A DNA stretch of 64,000 bases, taken from NCBI RefSeq assembly GCF_900141885.1, contig NZ_FQYY01000002.1, positions 353,531 to 417,530 on the forward strand. The letters are read 5' to 3'. A program made the translations under genes and the position numbers. The DNA is from Mesonia phycicola (GTDB lineage Bacteria; Bacteroidota; Bacteroidia; Flavobacteriales; Flavobacteriaceae). The stretch's first letter is position 1. Every line of letters starts with the position of its first letter. The notes under the pieces are model-generated. The model did not search any database, was not told the origin of the DNA, and saw nothing but the letters and a program-made list of their open reading frames with translations. Positions 29,001-37,378 of the stretch are shown one piece after another.

Positions 29001-29787
29001 CTAAAGAACCTAGCACAGGCATTGGTATTTTGCTTTGTGATGGGTATAAATGCCTATTTAAATGGTAATTACCACCGTGAACCCCATTGGTATACATTGG
29101 GTGGTGTAATGCTATTACTATATTTTTATTTTGTCCCTTTTTTAATTCAGATTCAATTTCTGCAAAAAGTGCATCTCTCGTTTTAATTTCTGAACAATTA
29201 TCATTAATTGTAGGGCTATCATCCCAATCTTCTAAATACCATTGAGAGTCGATAATTATTAATGTAAGATTATCTGTTAAATCTCTAATCTCTAGTCCGC
29301 AGCCTGGTTTTGGTGCCCAAACATCTTTTTGTTTGGTTTTGTCTTTAATATAATCTGCTTGTTCTTTTACTCCATCAAGACCTTCATTATACCAATCGTG
29401 ATTACCTGGAATAAATAAGATGTTGCCATCGTAATTTTCTAAAGCATTTATTTGCGCATCAATTCTAGATTCTGATTGTTTTCTGAGTGGGTCTTCTTTA
29501 CCTGGCATTCCTGCTGGATAAATATTATCTCCTAAAAAAACAGCATAAGTGTTTTTAGTATCTGAAGAGTCTATAAAATATTTAAAGGCTTGCACTCCTA
29601 GAGAAGAACTCCCCATATTAGAATAACCAGCATCACCTATTAAAAAAAATCTTTTCTCTAATTTTTTACTACTTGGGTAGCTAATAGAATCTTGAGGGTA
29701 ATCTTCATTAATTTTGGGACCAAAGGTTGCGCAAGAACTTGCTAAAAAAATAATACAAATTGTTAGAAGTATGTTATTTTTCTTCAT
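26053..29787 (-). CDS. outer-membrane lipoprotein: calcineurin-like phosphoesterase + kinase-like segment + BamA/TamA-type beta-barrel
   Basis: A 1244-residue protein with a lipobox (Cys19). Residues about 45-345 form a calcineurin-like metallophosphoesterase with all five motifs: GDAGY, GDNIY, GNHDW, HHPMY and GHEHN. A middle region (about 440-700) contains IGDWDRHKDQW (His619) and PRDRDQAF (Asp643, Asp645), which resemble the catalytic core of FAM20/CotH/HipA-like kinases. Residues from about 900 form a surface-antigen (BamA/TamA) barrel ending in GFGFKF. Whether the phosphoesterase faces outward or into the periplasm is unknown. The family is annotated simply as metallophosphoesterase in Bacteroidota; the kinase-like reading is my inference. 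Confidence 0.85.
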   Translation of the reverse strand: MKKNNILLTICIIFLASSCATFGPKINEDYPQDSISYPSSKKLEKRFFLIGDAGYSNMGSSSLGVQAFKYFIDSSDTKNTYAVFLGDNIYPAGMPGKEDPLRKQSESRIDAQINALENYDGNILFIPGNHDWYNEGLDGVKEQADYIKDKTKQKDVWAPKPGCGLEIRDLTDNLTLIIIDSQWYLEDWDDSPTINDNCSEIKTRDALFAEIESELKKGQNKNIVIALHHPMYTNGVHGGNYHLNRHLYPSQSKIPMPVLGSLAMLIRTTGGVSIQDAQNERYKSFRDRLETISKNYERVTYISGHEHNMQYVIHDGLHQIISGAGSKRSYASLRNDGVFAYPDQGFAVYDVFKDKSTWVRFYGSENGLPKLLFQTEVFQKETAPNLDNLPDPNSFSKEIEVSIYNEEDTDKSEVYESLWGDHYRKLYGKKIKTKVALLDTLYGGLTVVREGGGHQTRSIRVKDSLGRDYNIRALKKSAVQFLQTVAFKDQSVEQKFQNTLAEDAIEDFYTASHPFAFMAIPKLSDAAEIFHTNPKVIYLPQQKALGKYNEAYGDDIYMIVERPEGDWKEAEFFGSPNHDIESTEGMFERLRRDEKYSLDEVAYIRARIFDMLIGDWDRHKDQWRWAEFETEDGKHIFRPIPRDRDQAFSNFDGAFFGTLKGLAGFAKQFGEYGDDIDDVAWFNTAAAGLDRSLIQNKGRETWIAEAKYLQDHITDEVIEEAFNDLPEEVRKDESTQDIKTFLKARKENIVDIAERYYNYLAKLAIVTATDKDDFIDVTRLENGKTKIEIFRNKGGKRKSLFSKKTYDKKDTKEIWIYGLDDDDTFTVVGNSKSKNIPIKLIGGQNNDIYKVDNSKKLKIYEHKSKPNTFTDAQDAKIRLSDNYEQNFFNKDKKIFSSNVILPGIGYNPDDGVKIGLQDVYTHYGFKRDPFSSQHKFRAGYYFATNGFDFYYDARFARIVGNYSLGVGAWFTSPNFAQNFFGYGNSTRNPNRDNDEDFDFNRTKISKVGASIGLVRESPFGSYFGYKASFESVEVDQTSGRFIDQYFANNANVFERKYFAGLDATYRYESYDDVLNPTNGMKFQLSVGGKMNTKDTQNIYGYIKPSIEFFNSITRNRKWVLRTEVNSQINIGDDFEFYQAANLGGATGLRGYRNERFMGESSLATSADIRYTLGEVKTTFLPFEFGIFGGADVGRVWLDGEDSKQWHNDFGGGLWVNSAEAVNGTFNLFAGEDGMRFSFGFGFKF

Positions 29788-29856
29788 ATAACTTAAATGG
29801 TGATTGATTTTTTACTAATTTGGCTTACGTATTTTAATACAATTTAACCAAATTTT

Positions 29857-31041
29857 ATGGAGAGCATTATTGATAAGGCAGATGATTTTGTAATGAAACT
29901 TTTTAAAGATGAATTACCAAATACATTTATATATCATAATTATAATCACACTCAACGTGTGGTTAAAAGTACTAAAGAATTAATTGAAAATTCTCAAATT
30001 AATGTTAAAGAAGAAGAGATACTCTTGCTCTCTGCCTGGCTTCATGACACTGGTTATACCAAAACTATAGAAGGTCATGAAAAAGAAAGTGTAAGTATTG
30101 CAAAAGCTTTTTTAAAAGATAATAATGTAGATGAAGCTACTATTAAAGAAGTAGAAAAGTGCATACTTGCAACAGAAAGTAATACAAAACCCACTACTCT
30201 TTTAGAAGAAATAATAAAAGATGCTGATGCATCACATCTAGCTAAAGATTATTTTGAAGATACTACCGAGTTTTTAAGACAAGAATTAAAACTACATAAC
30301 ATTAAATATTTTACGCCTAATGAATGGGTAGAAGAAAATATTAGAATGTTTACAGAAGTGCATAGATTTTACAGCAACTATGCGGTAGAATATTGGAAAC
30401 CTAAAAAAGATGAAAATCTTTTAGGTTTATTAGAAAGCCAGAAAAAACTAAAGAAAAAATACGAAAAAGAAGAAACTAAGGCTAAACTTAAAGCTAGGTA
30501 TAAAAATGATAACCCAGAAAGAAGTATTCAAACTTTATACAGAACTACTTTAAGAAACCATATTAAGTTAAGTGATATAGCAGATACTAAAGCCAACATT
30601 CTTTTATCTGTAAATGCCATTATAATATCATTAGCGTTAGCTAATATTATACCCAAACTTGACTCTCCCTCTAACAGGCACTTAATGATACCTACTTTAA
30701 TTATGGTATGTTTTTGTGTAGCCTCTATTGTATTGTCTATTATGTCTACCAAACCTAATGTAACCTCTGGAGAGTTTACGAAAGAGCAAGTAAAAAACAG
30801 AGAAATAAATGTTCTTTTCTTCGGTAATTTTCACCAAATGAAATTTGACCAATACCACTGGGCTATTAATGAGATTTTGAAAGACAAAGATTATGTTTAC
30901 GAGGCTCTCACGAAAGATTTATACTATTTAGGAATTGTACTTAATAGAAAATATAAAATCTTACGATGGACTTATACCATATTTATGACAGGTATAATTA
31001 TATCTGTAGTTAGTTTTGTTATTGCTTTTTGGTTAATGTAA
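29857..31041 (+). CDS. HD-domain protein fused to a PycTM (Pycsar effector family) membrane domain
   Basis: A 394-residue protein with two parts. Residues 1 to about 180 form an HD phosphohydrolase domain with metal-ligand candidates His31, His63-Asp64 and Asp122 (WLHDTGY, KDADASHL). Residues about 225-394 match the PycTM domain used by Pycsar antiphage effectors: a long first helix region (KLSDIADTKANILLSVNAIIIS), a second helix around 277-297 and a third at the C-terminus. No nucleotide cyclase lies nearby, so this is not a canonical two-gene Pycsar locus. It could sense or hydrolyse a nucleotide messenger at the membrane. It converges with the GAF-type gene, overlapping by 9 bp. Confidence 0.85.
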   Translation: MESIIDKADDFVMKLFKDELPNTFIYHNYNHTQRVVKSTKELIENSQINVKEEEILLLSAWLHDTGYTKTIEGHEKESVSIAKAFLKDNNVDEATIKEVEKCILATESNTKPTTLLEEIIKDADASHLAKDYFEDTTEFLRQELKLHNIKYFTPNEWVEENIRMFTEVHRFYSNYAVEYWKPKKDENLLGLLESQKKLKKKYEKEETKAKLKARYKNDNPERSIQTLYRTTLRNHIKLSDIADTKANILLSVNAIIISLALANIIPKLDSPSNRHLMIPTLIMVCFCVASIVLSIMSTKPNVTSGEFTKEQVKNREINVLFFGNFHQMKFDQYHWAINEILKDKDYVYEALTKDLYYLGIVLNRKYKILRWTYTIFMTGIIISVVSFVIAFWLM

Positions 31042-33399
31042 TTCTTCCATTAAATTCTCGTACGTTAAAGTTTTCTCTTCAGAATCTTTATTTGTATGGT
31101 ATAAAATTTTAACCCTAATAGCTTTTAAACCAACTACACCTTGTACATCTTCTAACTCTAACAGTTCTACCTCACTACCGAGGTAGTTCTTTTTTTGTAG
31201 ATAGTCTATGTATTTTAAATACTCTCTTTCATCTGCTTTTTGAGAATATATGATGGCAATTTTTCCTTTTTGAGTAACGCGTTCTTCTGTATTTTTAATG
31301 TAGGCTTTATCTATTCGTTTTTTAATAATCTCATACCTTGCGTTATAAGTGCCATCAACATCAAATTTCTTTTCATCCATTCTATATTTAATAGAAAGTG
31401 TAGAGCTAAAAACTAAAATTAAAGATGCTGCATCAAGTTTAAGTGGCATGTTTTCTTGAATTTGATAGAATTTATTTTCCATCTCACAAACCACTTGAAT
31501 TTGCCACAATCTAATATTGTGTAAGTACACACGACTAAAAGTTTTATTTTTAGTCATAGACTCACCTATATAAATATTATGATCTACTCCATCTGTTTTA
31601 TAACGCTCAAAATAATGCGGAAAAATTTGTTGTGCTTCTGTTTGTTTTCTATCAATATATCTAGCTAGAGTTCTATTAATACGCTGTACAGTGTCGTCGT
31701 AATTTTTACGTTGGTCATAAATTACTCCTGTGTTTTTATCGATACAAGAATTATACTCTTCAATCATTTGTTTTAAAACTTCAGATTTAGTTTTAAAATG
31801 ATTGATTAGCGGATCTATTTCTTTATGTAAAAAATTGATTATTTTTTGTTCACTAGAGGCGTTTAAATTTTCATTTAAATCATCTCTAAATTCATCTATT
31901 CTAAACTTTACTTGCTCATATATTGGTAAAGCTTCTTCTTGATAAGCATGTTCTATAATTTTATTAATCATATTTAAATGCTCTAGCAAATCTGCTTGAA
32001 TAGCTTTATTTCTCTCTTCTGAAGAACCTACAATATCTATTTGACCGTATAACGGGTAAACGTCTTTAAAAGCAATATCTCTAAATGAAGAGACGCCATC
32101 TTTTTCTAAATCTAAAATATATCTTCTTGCTTCTTCTTCAAAAACCCAAAGTACACTCGGGTGTATAGAAGTACATTCACTTTGTATAACTGCTTTTATT
32201 CTATTTTCTAAATCTGCCTTGTTTCTTTCTAAAGCGGTTACTAAATATGGTACTATATCTTCTAATTTTACCGCATTTATACTATTAAGTTCGTTTTTGT
32301 GATAAGACACTAACTCTAATATTGCTAGTAAATCATTGCCTTTTGCTATGGGTGCAAAAATGCAACTTTTGATATTTTCTGCTTCTAAATTTTTAGCAAG
32401 TATGCTATCTGGTAAATTTTTAGAGTAAGCCTCTACGTTAGAGATTGTAAAATATTGTTGTTTATCTATTAATAAATTATAGCCTTGTTCACAAAAAATT
32501 TCATGGCAATTAATCTCATTATAGTCTTTAAGAATATAGCTATCAACGTTATTATCTAGTCTAGAGAGGTCTAAGTTTTTTTTATCAAATATGGTTAACC
32601 CTACATTTAAATCTGGACTTCTATAAATAGATCTAAAAATTTCTGTAATACCTTTTAAACTTTCTTCTTTAGGTAATTTGTTATTTAATAACTGTGTTTT
32701 AAGGTCTGATATCCCATCATCTACCGTTACATCGGTAAGGTTAAAAATAATAAAGCCTTTAAAAACCCAACTTAAAGGAGGAAATTTTTGTTTCCACAAA
32801 TCTATATTATCTGTGTTTTGCAATAGCATATCTACATCTTCATCTGTAATATCTATTGCATTTTTGGTTTTTTCAAACTCTACAAAATCTGCATTTGCTG
32901 CTATACGGTAATGACGCATAATACCGTTTTTATCTGGGATATCGTAATAAAAAGGTCTTGTAAAGTCTATATCATATCCGTAAAAACTATTTAAAATTAA
33001 AATACAACCAAACACATAATCTGTTTCAGAATCAAAATTTCTAATAGTTAATTCAAAATCTTCACCTGCTTGATCTATTATTTCTTGAAAACGTTTTGTC
33101 TTGTTAAACAAAAACTTTTGATAAGGTAAAGAAGCTGCTTTAATTTCATTATTAGTTAAAATATTTGGAAATAAATCATCTAATAAAATGTGAATTGGTT
33201 CTAGATGTTCTTTAATTTCTTCTTTACTTTCTAAACCAGATTTTAATTTAGGGTAATTATCTATGTACTCTAATACATTTTTTAAATAACTTTTTGCAAT
33301 AGGATTTTTCTCAACCTTCGCACGCTCACGATAAGTTGAAATCACTTTGTTAAAACTTACTTTTATATTAAAAGGAAAATCTTTAGTTTGATCTTTCAT
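31033..33399 (-). CDS. large GAF-domain-type cytoplasmic protein of unknown function
   Basis: A 788-residue protein without signal peptide or membrane helices. Residues about 250-400 look like a GAF domain (CIFAPIAKGNDLLAILELVSYHKNEL), followed by a helical region (about 400-600). A C-terminal alpha/beta part contains YSQKADEREYLKYIDYLQ. Proteins of this length and layout occur in Flavobacteriaceae labelled as GAF domain-containing. No catalytic domain is recognised. The 3' end overlaps the HD-PycTM gene by 9 bp in convergent orientation. Confidence 0.7.
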   Translation of the reverse strand: MKDQTKDFPFNIKVSFNKVISTYRERAKVEKNPIAKSYLKNVLEYIDNYPKLKSGLESKEEIKEHLEPIHILLDDLFPNILTNNEIKAASLPYQKFLFNKTKRFQEIIDQAGEDFELTIRNFDSETDYVFGCILILNSFYGYDIDFTRPFYYDIPDKNGIMRHYRIAANADFVEFEKTKNAIDITDEDVDMLLQNTDNIDLWKQKFPPLSWVFKGFIIFNLTDVTVDDGISDLKTQLLNNKLPKEESLKGITEIFRSIYRSPDLNVGLTIFDKKNLDLSRLDNNVDSYILKDYNEINCHEIFCEQGYNLLIDKQQYFTISNVEAYSKNLPDSILAKNLEAENIKSCIFAPIAKGNDLLAILELVSYHKNELNSINAVKLEDIVPYLVTALERNKADLENRIKAVIQSECTSIHPSVLWVFEEEARRYILDLEKDGVSSFRDIAFKDVYPLYGQIDIVGSSEERNKAIQADLLEHLNMINKIIEHAYQEEALPIYEQVKFRIDEFRDDLNENLNASSEQKIINFLHKEIDPLINHFKTKSEVLKQMIEEYNSCIDKNTGVIYDQRKNYDDTVQRINRTLARYIDRKQTEAQQIFPHYFERYKTDGVDHNIYIGESMTKNKTFSRVYLHNIRLWQIQVVCEMENKFYQIQENMPLKLDAASLILVFSSTLSIKYRMDEKKFDVDGTYNARYEIIKKRIDKAYIKNTEERVTQKGKIAIIYSQKADEREYLKYIDYLQKKNYLGSEVELLELEDVQGVVGLKAIRVKILYHTNKDSEEKTLTYENLMEELH

Positions 33400-33484
33400 T
33401 GCAACATTATTATTCTAAAAACAAGATAGTTTTTTCTACACATTGCAAAGATAACAATAATAAACATTAACAATAGTTTAGAAA

Positions 33485-33516
33485 TTTGTGGCTTTGAAGC
33501 GCGTTACCTATTTTTG
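33485..33516 (+). promoter_or_regulatory. Bacteroidota-type promoter of the TlpA-like gene
   Basis: TTTG at 33485-33488, a 20-bp spacer, then TATTTTTG at 33509-33516. This matches the Bacteroidota -33 (TTTG) and -7 (TAnnTTTG) elements exactly. It places the transcription start near 33520, about 18 bp before the ATG. Confidence 0.7.
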
Positions 33517-33537
33517 TGTTTAATCTAAAAAAAGAGA

Positions 33538-34662
33538 ATGAAAAAAATAATTTTAATAGCATTAGCAGCATTTGCTGTATCGTGTCAAAATGTAGAAGAA
33601 AATAAAGACGCAACCTTTAAAGCTTCTATTGCAAATGTAGAAGACGGAACAGAGGTTTATTTAGCAAAATTAGGAGAGCAAGGTAGACCAGAACCTATGG
33701 ATACTGTTGTTGTTAAAGACGGAAGTTTTGAAATGAAATTACCTAAGGTAGATTTTCAAACTTTAAATATTATCTCTCTTAAAAATGTTGGAGGTAATGT
33801 GATTTTTATTAATGAAAATGAAGCACTTTCTGCTACACTTTATAAAGATAGCTTAAGAAGCGCTAAAATTGAAGGAGGTAAAGAAAATCAGTTATTTCAA
33901 GATTATATAAGTCAAATTCAATCTTCAAGTAAAAAAATGAACGAAATGGTTCAAACTTACCAAAAAGAGAACCCAGACTTAATGCAAAACCCAGATTTAA
34001 TTGCTAAAATTAGAGCTGAGCAGCAAAAAATGCAAGATGCTGATGCTAAAAAAAGAGAAGAGCTAGTAGAAAACAACCCAAATTCTTTGGTTTCTATCTT
34101 AGTATTATCTGATATGATTAACAGCAAGTCTATTTCTACATCAAAGGCTAATACTTTATTTAATGGTTTAACTAAAGAGGTACAAGAAACACATATTGGT
34201 AGTACAATTAGTAAAATTTTAAAAAGCGCTAGTGCAACTGCTATTGGTAGTAAAGCTCCTGAGTTTTCTGCTCCTACTCCAAGCGGAGAGCAATTAGCGT
34301 TAAAAGATGCTCTTGGTAAAGTTACTATTTTAGATTTTTGGGCTTCTTGGTGTAAACCTTGTAGAATAGAAAACCCTAACGTAGTAAAGCTTTATGCTAA
34401 ATACCACGATAAGGGCTTAAATATTTTAGGTGTGTCTTTAGATAAGAATACACAAAAAGATAAATGGTTAAAAGCTATTGAAGATGACGGGTTAACTTGG
34501 CAGCATGTTTCTAACTTACAATACTGGCAAGGACCTATTGCAAAATTATATAATGTAAAATCTATTCCTGCTACTTTTATACTAGACGAGAATGGAGTAA
34601 TTATAGCTAAAGATTTAAGAGGTGCTGCACTTGAAGCTAAAATTGCAGAATTACTACCTTAA
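33538..34662 (+). CDS. TlpA-like thiol-disulfide oxidoreductase lipoprotein
   Basis: A 374-residue periplasmic lipoprotein (lipobox before Cys16). An N-terminal DUF4369-like domain (about 25-130) and a helical linker precede a C-terminal thioredoxin fold (from about 240). The redox motif WCKPC has Cys272 and Cys275, and the cis-proline segment SIPATFI follows. It probably reduces or resolves disulfides in the periplasm, like TlpA/ResA proteins. It has its own consensus promoter and a strong terminator, so it is monocistronic. Confidence 0.9.
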   Translation: MKKIILIALAAFAVSCQNVEENKDATFKASIANVEDGTEVYLAKLGEQGRPEPMDTVVVKDGSFEMKLPKVDFQTLNIISLKNVGGNVIFINENEALSATLYKDSLRSAKIEGGKENQLFQDYISQIQSSSKKMNEMVQTYQKENPDLMQNPDLIAKIRAEQQKMQDADAKKREELVENNPNSLVSILVLSDMINSKSISTSKANTLFNGLTKEVQETHIGSTISKILKSASATAIGSKAPEFSAPTPSGEQLALKDALGKVTILDFWASWCKPCRIENPNVVKLYAKYHDKGLNILGVSLDKNTQKDKWLKAIEDDGLTWQHVSNLQYWQGPIAKLYNVKSIPATFILDENGVIIAKDLRGAALEAKIAELLP

Positions 34663-34684
34663 AAACCACCATCTTTTTAAAATG

Positions 34685-34722
34685 AAAAAAGGAGATATTT
34701 TAGTAAAATATCTCCTTTTTTT
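34685..34722. terminator. bidirectional terminator
   Basis: Inverted repeat of about 17 bp (AAAAAAGGAGATATTTT and complement) with a 3-nt loop, between the convergent TlpA-like and SIMPL genes. Confidence 0.88.
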
Positions 34723-34743
34723 ATCATTAATAATTAGTGAATT

Positions 34744-35430
34744 TTATAAATTTAAAATACTAAAATTCACGTTTACATTTGCCTTTACTTCCATCTCTCC
34801 TACAGCCAAGGTTTCTTTTTGAGAAGAGTTTACTGTAGTCATTTCCATAGCTCTATAAACTTGTACTCCATTAAAATTACTAGAGTTTACATCTTGCATA
34901 GAAATAGGACTTCCTAATTTAACCTCTAAAGCAGTAGCGTATTGTTGAGCTTTTTGTTTTGCATTTTTAATTGCTTTTAATCTTGCTTCAGATTCATACT
35001 TATCTATTTCTGAAGATATAAAATTAACGCTATTAATACCATTTATACCTAGCTCTAAAACTCCTTGCATTATTTCATCATACTTAGACAAATCTGTTAA
35101 TAAAATAGAAATACTCTGTCTAGATACAAAATTGAAACTCTTTGTTTGATATTGGTAACTTTTACCCAAAGTTACATATTCTGTTTGAACGTTATTTTTA
35201 TCTATTTTTTGTTTTTTTAAATACTTTAGTACTGTATCTACTGTATTATCTGTTGCTTCTTTTACCTCTTTAGCAGATTTCCCTTCTTTATTTACATTTA
35301 CTTGTATTAAAACTTGGTCTGGTACTACTTTAACAATACCTTCTCCAGTTACCTGAATGCCTACTGGCTGTTCTTGAGCAAAAGTTGTTACACCTACAAA
35401 TAACAATGTTGCTAAAATGATTTGTTTCAT
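34744..35430 (-). CDS. SIMPL domain-containing periplasmic protein (DUF541)
   Basis: A 228-residue protein with a signal peptide (MKQIILATLLFVGVTTFAQ) and a SIMPL/DUF541 domain: GEGIVKVVPDQVLIQVNV near the start and EARLKAIKNAKQKAQQYA near residue 165. The frame stays open to 35517, but that start would add 29 residues before the signal peptide and overlap the rhomboid gene, so I chose the ATG at 35430. It lies 49 bp after the rhomboid gene on the same strand. SIMPL proteins are linked to oxidative or envelope stress, mechanism unknown. Confidence 0.9.
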   Translation of the reverse strand: MKQIILATLLFVGVTTFAQEQPVGIQVTGEGIVKVVPDQVLIQVNVNKEGKSAKEVKEATDNTVDTVLKYLKKQKIDKNNVQTEYVTLGKSYQYQTKSFNFVSRQSISILLTDLSKYDEIMQGVLELGINGINSVNFISSEIDKYESEARLKAIKNAKQKAQQYATALEVKLGSPISMQDVNSSNFNGVQVYRAMEMTTVNSSQKETLAVGEMEVKANVNVNFSILNL

Positions 35431-35479
35431 GTGTTTTATTTTATGATTGATTATTAAAATACCAAGAAGAATACCAAAG

Positions 35480-36133
35480 TTAAATTTTACCTTTTTTTTG
35501 TAGAATAAATAAAACAACTATTGGGATAAATAATAAGACAACCATTAATAAATGGTCTTTAAAAACCCAAGATTCAAAAATAAGAGTGATAAAATAACCA
35601 CCCATTGCACCTCCAAAGTGAGCATCGTGACCAATATTACCTACTCTATTTTTCATTCCGTAGATTGTATACAATAAGTAGCCAATACCAAACATATATG
35701 CTGGTATAGGTATCACAAAAAAGAGACCAAGCATCATATCTGGTTGAAGCAATATAGCAGAATACAATATTCCCATTACCGCTCCACTTGCACCTACGGC
35801 AGTGTAATGATCTTCATCTCTATGAAAATAAAGAGAAAACAAATTACCTAAAATTAAACTACCTAAATAAATAATAAAGAAATTGGTAGTACCTGTATAT
35901 TCTATTACTACTCCAGAAAAGAAATAAAGAGTTAACATATTTACAAATAGATGAGTCATATCTACGTGTAAAAACCCAGAAGTAATAATTCTTAACTGCT
36001 CTCCTGACTTGATAGCACCTACATTAAACTTGTACTTATCAAAGAAAAAAGTATCATTAAAACCTTTTACAGATATTATTCCGTTAATCCCTATTACAAT
36101 TAAAGTTACTATTTCTAAATCTCCCATAGTCAA
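35480..36133 (-). CDS. rhomboid family intramembrane serine protease
   Basis: A 217-residue membrane protein with six hydrophobic segments. The catalytic dyad is visible: Ser116 in GASGAVMG and His172 in AHFGGAMGGY. An HxxxN-type segment (HLFVNM) is at 61-66. It should cleave membrane proteins within the bilayer. A TAnnTTTG match (TATCTTTG) lies at 36154-36147 on the minus strand, 14 bp before the start, with no clear -33 partner. The SIMPL gene follows in the same direction. Confidence 0.93.
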   Translation of the reverse strand: MTMGDLEIVTLIVIGINGIISVKGFNDTFFFDKYKFNVGAIKSGEQLRIITSGFLHVDMTHLFVNMLTLYFFSGVVIEYTGTTNFFIIYLGSLILGNLFSLYFHRDEDHYTAVGASGAVMGILYSAILLQPDMMLGLFFVIPIPAYMFGIGYLLYTIYGMKNRVGNIGHDAHFGGAMGGYFITLIFESWVFKDHLLMVVLLFIPIVVLFILQKKGKI

Positions 36134-36274
36134 TTTTATCTATTACCAAAGATACCATATCTTTAAAGAAATAGTAATGAATATAGTAAAGATTAGAAGT
36201 TACATAAACTGACTAAAAAGTTAATTTATGTAATAATAATTATAACAATTTCAATAAATTAAGTACAAAACATC

Positions 36275-36937
36275 TTACAAATTAGCGTTATCTATTATTT
36301 TGAAAAAATTATTTCTTATATCTTCTTTTTCAAAAACACCGCCATATTCTATAGTTGTGGTAGAGCTATTTTTATCTTTAATTCCTCTAGAAGAAACACA
36401 TAAATGTTTTGCACAAATCATTACTATTACATCTTCTGTTTCTAAAATATCTTGTAAGTCTAGTAAAATTTGCATAGAAAGTCTTTCTTGTACTTGGGGT
36501 CTATGTGCATAATAATCTACCAACCTATTAATTTTAGAAAGGCCTATAACTTTATTTTTAGGTATATAAGCAATATGAGCATACCCTGTTATTGGTAAAA
36601 AATGATGTTCACAAGAAGAATCTATAGTAATGTTTTGCTCTACCAACATTTTTCTATAACCATACTTATTTTCAAAAACAGATAATTTGGGCTTATTTTT
36701 AGGATTTAACCCATAAAAAAGCTCTTTTACATACATTTTTGCAAATCTATAAGGGGTACCTGATAAACTATCGTCTGACAGATCTAAACCTAATTCTGTC
36801 ATAATTTTAGAAAAATGAAATTCAATATTTTTCACTTTTTCATCATCAGATTTATCAAAAGCAGTTTTAAGTAGAGGCGTTTTGGTATTAAAAGATATAT
36901 GGTTATCTCCTATTGATTCTATTTGTTTTTTATCCAT
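36275..36937 (-). CDS. folE: GTP cyclohydrolase I
   Basis: A 220-residue enzyme that converts GTP to dihydroneopterin triphosphate, the first step of folate/pterin synthesis. Zinc ligands Cys109, His112 and Cys181 are present in SSCEHHF and AKHLCVSSRG. The GLSKINRLVDYYAHRPQVQERL block is typical of the family. Its start overlaps the merC-like gene by 8 bp, so the two are translationally linked. With a Fur/Zur-type operator upstream of that unit, it is probably a paralogue induced under metal (zinc) limitation rather than the housekeeping copy; this is inference. Confidence 0.92.
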   Translation of the reverse strand: MDKKQIESIGDNHISFNTKTPLLKTAFDKSDDEKVKNIEFHFSKIMTELGLDLSDDSLSGTPYRFAKMYVKELFYGLNPKNKPKLSVFENKYGYRKMLVEQNITIDSSCEHHFLPITGYAHIAYIPKNKVIGLSKINRLVDYYAHRPQVQERLSMQILLDLQDILETEDVIVMICAKHLCVSSRGIKDKNSSTTTIEYGGVFEKEDIRNNFFKIIDNANL

Positions 36938-37331
36938 GTGAGCAACATTTTGAATTTTTACACTGACAGTATTTTAAATTATAAATATGTATCCCAGAAA
37001 GTGCTATAGCGGTCACGTAAGTAAATAATTCTGGCAGTGGTAACATTTCTAATTTTTCATTAATAATTAAAAAAGAAAGTAGTGACCAATTAAACCACAA
37101 TAAGTATTTTATAATTTGTTTACTAGTGGTGGAAGTAGATTGATAAATAGAAAAAAATGAAATTATTAAAAAAAAATAATCTAAACTTCTCCACCAACCA
37201 GGTACAGAATTAATGCTATGCAAAGATCCCGTTTGAGCAATAAAAAGAAATGGAGTTAGTAAACAATGAGCCACACACAAAGCACTTGTTAAAGCTCCTA
37301 TGGTGTCTGGTTTTTTAAGAGTTAATTTCAT
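36930..37331 (-). CDS. MerC domain-containing membrane protein
   Basis: A 133-residue protein with four membrane helices and the MerC pattern: the CVAHCLLTPFLF segment in helix 1 carries the cysteine pair, and the tail ends in a cysteine-rich motif (YCQCKNSKCCSHG). MerC-like proteins bind or transport thiophilic metals. The frame opens at a TTG at 37364, but that lies inside the palindromic operator, so the ATG at 37331 is preferred. It is the first gene of a merC-folE unit, divergent from the Fur-family gene. Confidence 0.87.
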   Translation of the reverse strand: MKLTLKKPDTIGALTSALCVAHCLLTPFLFIAQTGSLHSINSVPGWWRSLDYFFLIISFFSIYQSTSTTSKQIIKYLLWFNWSLLSFLIINEKLEMLPLPELFTYVTAIALSGIHIYNLKYCQCKNSKCCSHG

Positions 37332-37348
37332 ATACAACTTTCCGTTAA

Positions 37349-37363
37349 TGCAACTAAGTTGCA
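37349..37363. promoter_or_regulatory. Fur/Zur-type operator, merC-folE side
   Basis: A perfect palindrome, TGCAAC-TAA-GTTGCA. It overlaps by 2 bp a minus-strand -7 element TATATTTG (37369-37362) that should drive merC-folE. Binding here would block that promoter. Confidence 0.6.
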
Positions 37364-37378
37364 AATATATAATTTTTA

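Noticed and set aside
34622..34822. 66-codon frame across the TlpA-like stop and terminator
   Set aside because: Runs through a terminator hairpin and the antisense of the SIMPL gene; no sign of coding.
35431..35517. Upstream extension of the SIMPL gene to 35517
   Set aside because: Would place 29 residues before a good signal peptide and overlap the rhomboid gene; ATG at 35430 fits better.
37332..37364. TTG start at 37364 for the MerC-like gene
   Set aside because: It falls inside the operator palindrome and next to the -7 element; the ATG at 37331 begins the conserved protein.
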